This document shows, piece after piece, positions 15,643-22,553 of a DNA stretch of 32,051 bases. Numbering within the stretch: the first letter of the stretch is position 1; each line of letters opens with the position of its first letter. The position numbers and the translations under genes are program-made. The notes under the pieces were generated by a model, which had not been told where the DNA came from, ran no database searches, and saw only the letters and a list, made by a program, of their open reading frames with translations. Origin of the DNA: an uncultured Pseudomonadota bacterium (GTDB taxonomy: Bacteria; Myxococcota_A; Bradymonadia; Bradymonadales; Bradymonadaceae); NCBI GenBank assembly GCA_950059285.1, contig CATLTV010000043.1:1-32051 (forward strand), given 5' to 3'.

Positions 15643-16354
15643 GATCCACAAAAGCTATTACGTTTTGTCCTCAAATTCGATTCGATCCACAAAAGCTATT
15701 ACGTTTTGTCCTGACCACCCGATGTGCGTACAGGGTGTATGTGGGTGTGGGACATGGGTGCTTCCATGTGAATTGATGTGTATTCAGGGGTATAGACAGG
15801 GGTCTTTCTACGCATTTGGGGGTAAAAACGATCCACAAAATCCATTACGTTTTGTCCTCAGGTTCAGTTTGATCCACAAAAGCTATTACGTTTTGTCCTC
15901 GAGATGGTCTCTGAACAGGTGAGTTTAGGTGCGAAAACGATCCACAAAATCCATTACGTTTTGTCCTGAGTTTTATTTGACGGGTATATTTAAGACCTAA
16001 AAGACGGGTCGTTGTTTTTATAAAAATAGTATTTTTAAGCAATAAAAACGATCCACAAAAGCTATTACGTTTTGTCCTCAGGTTCAATTCGATCCACAAA
16101 AGCTGTAACGTTTTGTCCCGATATTATTGGTCTAATAGACCTAGTTCGGCGTGAAAACGATCCACAAAAGCTATTACGTTTTGTCCTGAACCAAGAAAAA
16201 ATCCATTACGTTTTGTCCTGAACCGTCATTCAATCACGAAAATCCATTACGTTTTGTCCTCCGATCCACAAAAGCTATTACGTTTTGTCCTCCGATCCAC
16301 AAAAGCTATTACGTTTTGTCCTGCCGATCCACAAAAGCTATTACGTTTTGTCCT
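15643..16354 (+). repeat. Main iteron block, 13 copies of a 29-bp repeat
   Basis: Repeat starts are 15643, 15684, 15830, 15871, 15939, 16050, 16091, 16159, 16191, 16232, 16263, 16294 and 16326. The 5' half is GATCCACAAAA and the 3' half ATTACGTTTTGTCC, joined by GCT or TCC variants. The 3' half is nearly invariant; the copies at 16191 and 16232 have degenerate 5' halves. All copies share one orientation. Start spacings of 41 bases and 31-32 bases dominate. Direct repeats of this type beside a replication gene are the hallmark of iteron origins bound by a Rep initiator and used in copy control. Confidence 0.93.
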
Positions 16355-16444
16355 GAGCTTTTTTTGGGGTACCCTCTGATCCCCGCATTTTAAGCGGTCG
16401 ATCGACTAGAACTTTTGTCTGGTGGATTGCAAGAGAATAAGATC

Positions 16445-16486
16445 TATAGAGAATTCTCTATAGAGAATTCTTTATAGAGAAATTAC
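16445..16486 (+). repeat. 14-bp tandem repeat in the AT-rich origin segment
   Basis: TATAGAGAATTCTC at 16445-16458 is followed by TATAGAGAATTCTT (16459-16472) and the weaker TATAGAGAAATTAC (16473-16486). The first two copies overlap a perfect 20-bp palindrome at 16451-16470. Such short AT-rich repeats suit DNA unwinding or protein binding. Confidence 0.75.
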
Positions 16487-16533
16487 GCGCATGCGCGAGC
16501 TTGCCCTTTGGGGGGCAAGCTCGCGCTGCGCGT
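16485..16533. repeat. Large GC-rich hairpin in the origin
   Basis: GCGCGAGCTTGCCC at 16493-16506 pairs with 16513-16526. The stem continues through ACGCGCA (16485-16491) and TGCGCGT (16527-16533), with one bulged T at 16492, giving 21 bp. It has no T run and no gene to terminate. By analogy with IncQ ssi sites it could load the primase on single-stranded DNA. Confidence 0.6.
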
Positions 16534-16543
16534 TTCGAACAAA

Positions 16544-16596
16544 AATAAAAAATGGACCTGATTTTTTTATTAAAAAAATCAGGTCCATTTTTTATT
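16544..16596. repeat. Second large hairpin in the origin, AT-rich
   Basis: 16544-16569 is the exact complement of 16571-16596 (26 bp). The stem has ATGGACCTGAT in the middle, A/T runs at both ends and almost no loop. It lies 10 bases after the GC-rich hairpin. It could be a terminator protecting the origin, but no gene ends nearby, so an initiation site or structural element is equally likely. Confidence 0.65.
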
Positions 16597-16597
16597 A

Positions 16598-16797
16598 AAA
16601 TTTTCTCGACGAAAATTTAGAAAGTTTGAAGAAGGCCAAATCTTCCTTACCTGATTGTGATCAAGAAATTTTTCTTGAAAATCGCTAAAATTTCGCGATT
16701 TTTGGCTTAAAATCGCGAAAAATACTTAATTATCAACGTTTTAATTCAAAAATTGCGTTTTTTATGGGCCTGCATCGATCTGTCATGGATCGATGCA
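16598..16797. other. AT-rich palindrome-dense origin segment
   Basis: There is no gene here. Inverted repeats occur at 16598-16618 (AAATTTTC arms), 16661-16678 (TCAAGAAA arms), 16691-16720 (TTTCGCGATTTT arms) and 16771-16797 (TGCATCGATC arms). Low GC and position between two iteron blocks make this the likely DNA unwinding region. Confidence 0.6.
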
Positions 16798-16808
16798 CTT
16801 TTGGATTT

Positions 16809-16919
16809 GATCCACAAAAGCTATTACGTTTTGTCCTGAATCGTCGTTCAATCCACCGAATCCATTACGTTTTGTCCTGAATCGGTGACCAATCCACCGA
16901 ATCCATTACGTTTTGTCCC
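16809..16919 (+). repeat. Second iteron block, 3 copies
   Basis: Copies start at 16809, 16850 and 16891, exactly 41 bases apart, in the same orientation as the main block. The first copy is full consensus. The other two keep the ATTACGTTTTGTCC half but have AATCCACCGAA in place of the normal 5' half. The block lies about 115 bases before the initiator gene and may also repress its promoter. Confidence 0.9.
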
Positions 16920-17033
16920 GAGATGCAAGAAGTGCTTGGAAGTCTCGCCCTGGCGAGTTATGAAGGGATCTGTTCACCCTCAAGAAGGCGAGAGTTTTGG
17001 GGTGGTTGTGATATCATTTTTCCGTGAATTTCT

Positions 17034-18893
17034 GTGATGATGCTAGATTTTATCTCCAAAGATTTACCTGACTGGTTCAAGCGCTCGACGTTGTTGTTGC
17101 GCACCAGGGTGGTGCTTGGCGAGCTTGACGATGAAGCTCCTGGAGAGACCTTGCGTCAGTTGATTTCACAGGGATTGAGCGATGATCATGACCAGCTGGT
17201 GGTTGATTTTTTGACCTATGGAGACTTGCTTTCTGCAGACAACGAGGACTGGGTGAGCAAGGTGTTGATGCACCGCAAGACCTTGTTGAAGATGCTTAGC
17301 CATGCACACCATCGGCTTGATGTGCGCTACGAAGAAGGCAAGAAGTATGTTGCTGAAAACGTGGAGTTTTTTAGTGGTTGGGAGAGTCTCGTTAATGAGG
17401 CCACAGACTATCAGCTCAACGAGAACAAGCCCTGGTGGAGGTCGGGTGATCCGCTTCTGAATTTCAGTGAGATTTTGACGCATGGGAAAGACGTTAAAGC
17501 TTTGAAATCAAGTGGTTTTCGTCGAATTGATCAGAGCGTGTATGTTGAGCGTATTCGTCACACGATGATGCGACACCTGTTGGCGGATCTGGATCATCGG
17601 CCCGTGGAGTTGTACCTCGCAGCGCGAGTGCTCGTGGTGTATGCCATGGAGCAAAGACTCTGGAAAAAGGTTGGATTACGGACACTTATCAAGAACCATA
17701 CGACGGTTCTTCTCTCCAAGTGTCAGGAAGCCTTGGCGCGCCAGCATGCGTTGTTGCCGATGAAGCCTCTGTACTCGTTGCCACGCGAGGCGAATAACAT
17801 TTCAAAGTTCTTTGTGTCTCGTGCAGAGGACCTCGTGCTGGAGGACAAGAAGTCGATTGTGCGCGGGACGTTGAAGCGCTCGGGTGTGAAGGTTGTGACG
17901 GATCAGGGCGGTCAGCGAACGCTCTTTTTTGATGCAGACCTGGTGACAAAGCGTTCGGGCAAGCAGGATGCATACATCTCGCTTGAGCTAGCCACACCTC
18001 AGGCGGATATTCTGGGTGCGTTGATGAAGGCAATTGAGCAGTTCAACGTGGAGCCAGGTGTGTTTGAGCACTTGCCGCGAGTGTGTGCCGGGATGTTTGC
18101 CGCAGCACATCGAGATCGCAAGTTGCAGTTCAACTATCCAGGTACGTTCTGGGATACGGAGTCAGGCAACAGGCTGTGTCGCATCATTGGGTTTAATCCC
18201 GATAATGGTCGGCACCGCAAGCGTGTGCAAGATGCGCGGTTGTTGTTGCAGAACTTCTTTCTTCATCGTGAGGTCAAGGGGCGTGATGAGCAAGGTCGTA
18301 AGATCGAGCTCAAGTGGTCTGGACCGATTATCGAGGCGAGGCGAGCGAAGTTGGAGCTGTCGATCGACAAGAGAGAAGGGATGAGTGATCATCATGTCTT
18401 TCAGTCCTTTTCTATTTCCAAGGAGTTGTGGGAGATGACACTCCCTGAGGATGAGGGAGGCTCTCCATCATTTATGCTCCTTGATGAGCGTGCGTTTGCT
18501 CTGGATGATCGTAGCTCCTTGCCCTTCAATATTTATTGGACGCTCGTCAACCGTGCTTACATGGGAGCGTATACAAGCGTCCCAGAGGACCGCGTGCAAC
18601 CTGACGGGACATTCAGCCCACGGTTGTGGACGTTGCATGACTGGGCGGGCATGGAGAACACGTACATCAAGGTGAAGCGTATCAAGCAACGGTTCACCGA
18701 GGCGCTCGATCTGATGGTCGAACATGGACTGTTATTGTCCTGGCAGTGCGATGTACTGAGCGAGAGTCGTCAGAGCACGCTTGAAGATTTGAAGACGGCC
18801 AGGGTTCAGGTGCGCTTCTCGGAGGAGCAACTGGACAACTTCCCGGATACGATCATGAAGGTTGCAGGGTCGTCACATGCACGACTGAGCTGA
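17034..18893 (+). CDS. Putative replication initiator (Rep), unrecognised family
   Basis: A soluble, charged protein of 619 aa (617-619 depending on start). I cannot assign a family from sequence. Position is the main evidence: it is the first gene after the iteron origin and reads away from it, as rep genes usually do. The C-terminal part looks like tandem winged-helix DNA-binding units: a strand-rich stretch FMLLDERAFALDD, a helix-rich segment WTLVNRAYM, and WTLHDWAG leading to a helix with IKQRFTEALDLMVEHG. The N-terminal 200 residues are mainly helical. Start candidates GTG 17034, ATG 17037 and ATG 17040 overlap, and no ribosome-binding site stands out. Standard RepA/RepC/Rep_3 initiators are about 230-400 aa, so this is long. 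It might instead be another iteron-linked replication factor. Confidence 0.72.
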   Translation: MMMLDFISKDLPDWFKRSTLLLRTRVVLGELDDEAPGETLRQLISQGLSDDHDQLVVDFLTYGDLLSADNEDWVSKVLMHRKTLLKMLSHAHHRLDVRYEEGKKYVAENVEFFSGWESLVNEATDYQLNENKPWWRSGDPLLNFSEILTHGKDVKALKSSGFRRIDQSVYVERIRHTMMRHLLADLDHRPVELYLAARVLVVYAMEQRLWKKVGLRTLIKNHTTVLLSKCQEALARQHALLPMKPLYSLPREANNISKFFVSRAEDLVLEDKKSIVRGTLKRSGVKVVTDQGGQRTLFFDADLVTKRSGKQDAYISLELATPQADILGALMKAIEQFNVEPGVFEHLPRVCAGMFAAAHRDRKLQFNYPGTFWDTESGNRLCRIIGFNPDNGRHRKRVQDARLLLQNFFLHREVKGRDEQGRKIELKWSGPIIEARRAKLELSIDKREGMSDHHVFQSFSISKELWEMTLPEDEGGSPSFMLLDERAFALDDRSSLPFNIYWTLVNRAYMGAYTSVPEDRVQPDGTFSPRLWTLHDWAGMENTYIKVKRIKQRFTEALDLMVEHGLLLSWQCDVLSESRQSTLEDLKTARVQVRFSEEQLDNFPDTIMKVAGSSHARLS

Positions 18894-19007
18894 GCTGTGT
18901 TCGGGTCGATTTGAAATTACGAAATTCAGGGGAATAAGATTCGTGCGGAATAAAAATTATCAAGATGTGCTTGATTATTTTTGAGGCTGCACTTATTAAT
19001 TCATTTC

Positions 19008-19039
19008 AAGCATTAATGAGTTTTGACTCATTAATGCTT
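19008..19039. terminator. Hairpin terminator after rep
   Basis: The arms 19008-19021 and 19026-19039 are perfect (14 bp, loop TTTG), followed by a short T-rich stretch. It lies about 115 bases after the rep stop and before the TetR gene, separating replication from efflux transcription. Confidence 0.75.
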
Positions 19040-19158
19040 TTATACGTTTGTTATGTGTTTATCAGTGTATGAAACCATCTCACAAGAGCACAGGTTAAGT
19101 TATCTATCTTCCCTGTATACCTTGATTTTTTACCCACCTTATTACCCATGTATGTCCT

Positions 19159-19755
19159 ATGGCACGTCCAGTCAGTATTTCAGATGAACAAATTTTGGAG
19201 GCTGCGCAGCAGCTCATTCTTGAGAAAGGCCTGGATGCGACGACGCTTGAGATAGCTCAGCATGCAGGCGTGTCGGAAGGCACCGTATTCAAGAGGTTCA
19301 AGACCAAGGAGCAGCTCTTTGTGGCGGTGCTCACACATGACCTGTTTCAACATAGTTGGATTCAGGTGCTTCATGACTATTCGGGAAGAGGAGATGTGCG
19401 TGCAAATCTTGAGCTTATCGCCGAGCGGATGCTCAATTTCTACATCGGAATGGTTCCCAAGATGCATATGATCATGTCCCGTCATGGGGATCTCAAGCAG
19501 AAGCTTATGAAGAATCCTGATACGTCACCACCGCTCAATGGCATTCGTCAGTTGGAAAGGTTTCTGAAAAAAGAAAGGGAGTTAGGAAGGCTCAAACCTC
19601 ATAACTCGGAGCACTATGCACGCATCCTCATCTCCACCATGCATCACTTTGCTGTGATGGAAAGTATGGATATCAATCAATATCTTACGCTCTCAAAGGA
19701 AGAGCACATTCGTCAAACTATCGCTGTGTTATTTGAACCTTTGATTTTAGAATAA
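19159..19755 (+). CDS. TetR/AcrR-family transcriptional regulator
   Basis: A 198-aa one-component regulator. The N-terminal TetR helix-turn-helix is clear (about 10-57): ILEAAQQLILEKG, ATTLEIAQHAGVSEGTVFKRF, then KEQLFVAVL. The C-terminal ligand domain is helical. It lies about 60 bases upstream of the efflux operon in the same direction, the usual arrangement for a repressor of RND genes that responds to a pump substrate. The 19756-19816 gap is very AT-rich and is the probable operator-promoter region, but I see no convincing palindrome. No ribosome-binding site is visible before the ATG. Confidence 0.9.
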   Translation: MARPVSISDEQILEAAQQLILEKGLDATTLEIAQHAGVSEGTVFKRFKTKEQLFVAVLTHDLFQHSWIQVLHDYSGRGDVRANLELIAERMLNFYIGMVPKMHMIMSRHGDLKQKLMKNPDTSPPLNGIRQLERFLKKERELGRLKPHNSEHYARILISTMHHFAVMESMDINQYLTLSKEEHIRQTIAVLFEPLILE

Positions 19756-19816
19756 ATTTGTAAATTATTTTAAATAAAATCAATGCGTTATCCCATGTTT
19801 TTACGTGAGGCTTTTT

Positions 19817-21313
19817 ATGTATATTTACCGCCATGCTCAGTCATGGCTTTCTTCTTCCACCATGGTATTACTCCTGGCTTTGTCCACGCAGGTCGCATGT
19901 TTTGGTAACCAAAAGGTACCAGATGTGAAAGAGACTGTGGAAATGCCAGCATCATTTGCGACATTGGAGCAGCAGGATCACGAGCTCCAGAAAGTTCCTC
20001 TGGACTCCTGGTGTTCTGATTTCAATCAGCCCGAGCTTGATCGGGTTGTGAATCTGGCGTTTGAAAAGAACCTGAACCTCATGGCGAGCTGGGCAAGGCT
20101 TGAGCAAAGCGCAGCGATACTGGAGCAAACGAGGTCCAATCGGATGCCTCAGGCAAACTTGAATGCCAATGCGTCTCGAAGCAAGTCACCTGCGTTTGGA
20201 GGTCAAAACATTCCTGGCCAGCCCACTTCCTTTACCAACAGTTTGTATCGCGTTGAAGGCACGGTCGCGTATGAGGTCGACCTGTGGGGGAAACTGGCGG
20301 CGCAACGCGAAGCTGCCGAGTTTGATTACCAGGCTAGTCGTGCAGATGTGGAGACAGCGGCGTTGTCGTTGACATCATCTGTGGCAGAGGCATGGTTTGA
20401 TGTGGTTGCAGCTCAACAGAAGTATGAACTGATTGAGGAGCAAATCAAACTGAATGAGCGCTATGTGGAGTTGTTGGAGCTTCGCTTTGAACAAGGTTTG
20501 TCAAGTATTCTGGACATTAACCAGCAGCGCCAGCAGATTCAATCGCTCCTGGCTCAGCAACGTAATGTGGAGCAACAACAGGTGCTTGCAAGGCAGCGTC
20601 TCGCGGTGCTGCTGGGAGCTACGCCTGAACAGGCAAAGACACTGTTCACCGTGGAAGGTTTGACGCTCCCCACCTTGAACACTATTCCTGAAGTGGGTGT
20701 GCCTGCGGACTTGTTGGAGCGTCGCCCTGATTTACGTGCGGCCTCACTTCGACTGGAAGCCGCTAACAAGCGTATTGCAGTGGCAGTGCGCGAACGTCTT
20801 CCCACATTACAGCTTTCCTTGAGCACATTTTTGCAGGCGTTGGAACTTGCCAACCTCGTCAATGATGTCTTCTGGAGCGTGGCTGGAGCAGCCACACAAC
20901 CTCTCTTTGATGGTGGTCGTAGACGACAGGAAGTCGTTCGCGCAGAAGCCGCTCAAAAAGAGGTTTTTTATACCTATGCAAATACACTGTTGACGGCCCT
21001 GAATGAGGTTCAGAGCGCGCTTGTCTCGGAACATTATCAGGCTCAGTTTATCGAGGACCTTCAACAGCAACATCAGATCGCGGAGACGTCCTTGACGCTT
21101 TCAAGAGAGCGTTATCAGCGCGGTAATTTCGATTTTTTACGCGTACTTACAGCCCTTCAATCCCTCCAACAAATTGAGCAAAGTATGGTCGACGCTCAAC
21201 GACTGCAGCTCACCAACCGCGTACAGCTTTGTCGCGCTCTTGGTGGTTCCTGGACTCAAGACCTTCAGCCACCCAAGACCAACTCATCAGCACAATCAAG
21301 CGCGTCAAAGTAA
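19817..21313 (+). CDS. Outer membrane factor of the efflux system (TolC/OprM-NodT type)
   Basis: A 498-aa outer membrane channel lipoprotein. Its signal sequence ends in a lipobox-like STQVAC, with the lipidated cysteine at 28. Two homologous coiled-coil halves follow, as in the RND outer membrane factor family: one with VAYEVDLWGKLAAQREAA and the other with TQPLFDGGRRRQEVVRAEAA. VPADLLERRPDLRAA, a strong family signature, lies between them. The ATG at 19817 has GAGG at 19807-19810; a GTG at 19805 is also in frame. The membrane fusion protein gene begins 13 bases after its stop. It would form the exit duct of the tripartite pump. Confidence 0.94.
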   Translation: MYIYRHAQSWLSSSTMVLLLALSTQVACFGNQKVPDVKETVEMPASFATLEQQDHELQKVPLDSWCSDFNQPELDRVVNLAFEKNLNLMASWARLEQSAAILEQTRSNRMPQANLNANASRSKSPAFGGQNIPGQPTSFTNSLYRVEGTVAYEVDLWGKLAAQREAAEFDYQASRADVETAALSLTSSVAEAWFDVVAAQQKYELIEEQIKLNERYVELLELRFEQGLSSILDINQQRQQIQSLLAQQRNVEQQQVLARQRLAVLLGATPEQAKTLFTVEGLTLPTLNTIPEVGVPADLLERRPDLRAASLRLEAANKRIAVAVRERLPTLQLSLSTFLQALELANLVNDVFWSVAGAATQPLFDGGRRRQEVVRAEAAQKEVFYTYANTLLTALNEVQSALVSEHYQAQFIEDLQQQHQIAETSLTLSRERYQRGNFDFLRVLTALQSLQQIEQSMVDAQRLQLTNRVQLCRALGGSWTQDLQPPKTNSSAQSSASK

Positions 21314-21326
21314 GAGAGTTTTTCAT

Positions 21327-22553
21327 ATGTTAAAGACAGTTATCAAGATCCTCCTCCCTCTGCTCATTCTGGGTGCTGCCATCGGTTGTGCTACCACCCT
21401 GGTCAAGAGTCGCCCCAAACCCCCCAAACAAGAGCGTCAAGTTCAGGCATACCTCGTTCAAGCCATGCCCGTGGAGAAGAAGTCACATCGTATTGATGTG
21501 CGCGCCAAGGGTACGGTCACCGCAGCCAGAAGACTTCAGGTGCAACCGCAGGTGACAGGCCGCTTGCGCTCAGTCTCGGACTCGGCCATTCCTGGCGGTA
21601 TTGTGAAAAAAGGCGATGTGCTCGCGCGTATTGATGCCACAGATTACCGCCAAAATCTCAATGAAAGCCAGACTGGTCTTGAAGATGCCAAGGCTCGCCT
21701 TGCACAGGAACAGGGCCAACAGATTATTGCACAGCGTGAGCTGGAGCTTTTTCAACAAACTCAAGAAAGTAATGAGCAACAGTCCTCTCTGGATGACACA
21801 TCACTTGCGTTGAGACAGCCTCAGCTCAAGATTGCCAAGGTCGCCGTGCAGGCAGCCGAGACGCGTCTGGAGCGCGCAAAAACAAACCTCTCAAGAACCA
21901 CGCTCAAGGCTCCATTTAACGCGCTTGTATTGAGTGAATCCATGGAGAATGGTCAGCTTGTTACACCTCAAAGCGTGCTCGCTACCATTGTGGGTACGGA
22001 TGCTTTCTGGATTCGTGCCAGTGTACCCATGTCCCAGCTTTCAAGAATTGCCATCCCTGGCTTTAACTCCAAGGAAGCGTTGGGAAGTGAAGTGACCGTG
22101 GAGATCGATGCAGGAGAGCAGAAGTCCTCACGAAAGGGTCATGTGCTGCGCCTCCTTGGTGAGCTTGATCAGGTCGGTCGCATGGCTCAGATTATGGTGC
22201 AGGTTGACGATCCTTTGCTCCTTGAGAGTGAGAACAAAGAAAAGGGAATGCCTTTGTTGTTAGGAGGATACGTTGATATTTTGTTCGCTGGTTCGCAAGA
22301 AATGCAGCTTGTGCAGATTCCTCGCCAGGCCATTCACAATGGTGATGAGGTCTGGGTCTATGCCAACGATAGTACGCTTGAGATCAGGACCATTCATGTG
22401 ATGGCAACCTTTGAAGATTATGTGCTCGTGTCCTCTGGTATTGAAGAGGGCGAACTCCTTATCACAAGTCAGATTGGCTCACCTGTGTCAGGTATGCAGC
22501 TTCGACGTCTTGAAGAATCCTCGACATCAGCAGCCAAGGGAGGTGACAAGTGA
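21327..22553 (+). CDS. Periplasmic membrane fusion protein (AcrA/MexA type)
   Basis: A 408-aa adaptor between the RND pump and the outer membrane factor. The signal peptide ends in AAIGC, so it is probably a lipoprotein with Cys21. A lipoyl/barrel-sandwich half (VTAARRLQVQPQVTGRL, then GDVLARIDATDYR) precedes a long helical hairpin. The second lipoyl half (TTLKAPFNALVLSES) and the beta-barrel (LVTPQSVLATIVG) follow, and a membrane-proximal region ends near GIEEGELLITS. The ATG at 21327 is chosen because the signal peptide begins there and GAGAG lies upstream. The frame opens earlier inside the preceding gene, but that is spurious. Its stop overlaps the pump GTG start by four bases. Confidence 0.94.
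   Translation: MLKTVIKILLPLLILGAAIGCATTLVKSRPKPPKQERQVQAYLVQAMPVEKKSHRIDVRAKGTVTAARRLQVQPQVTGRLRSVSDSAIPGGIVKKGDVLARIDATDYRQNLNESQTGLEDAKARLAQEQGQQIIAQRELELFQQTQESNEQQSSLDDTSLALRQPQLKIAKVAVQAAETRLERAKTNLSRTTLKAPFNALVLSESMENGQLVTPQSVLATIVGTDAFWIRASVPMSQLSRIAIPGFNSKEALGSEVTVEIDAGEQKSSRKGHVLRLLGELDQVGRMAQIMVQVDDPLLLESENKEKGMPLLLGGYVDILFAGSQEMQLVQIPRQAIHNGDEVWVYANDSTLEIRTIHVMATFEDYVLVSSGIEEGELLITSQIGSPVSGMQLRRLEESSTSAAKGGDK

Noticed and set aside
15643-16354. 29-bp repeats that might be taken for a CRISPR array
   Set aside because: Spacers vary from about 2 to 117 bases, many are only 12 bases, no cas genes are nearby, and the array borders replication genes. The iteron explanation fits better.
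21174-21326. Upstream extension of the membrane fusion protein into the preceding gene
   Set aside because: It would bury the signal peptide and overlap the outer membrane factor by 140 bases. The ATG at 21327 begins exactly at the signal peptide.
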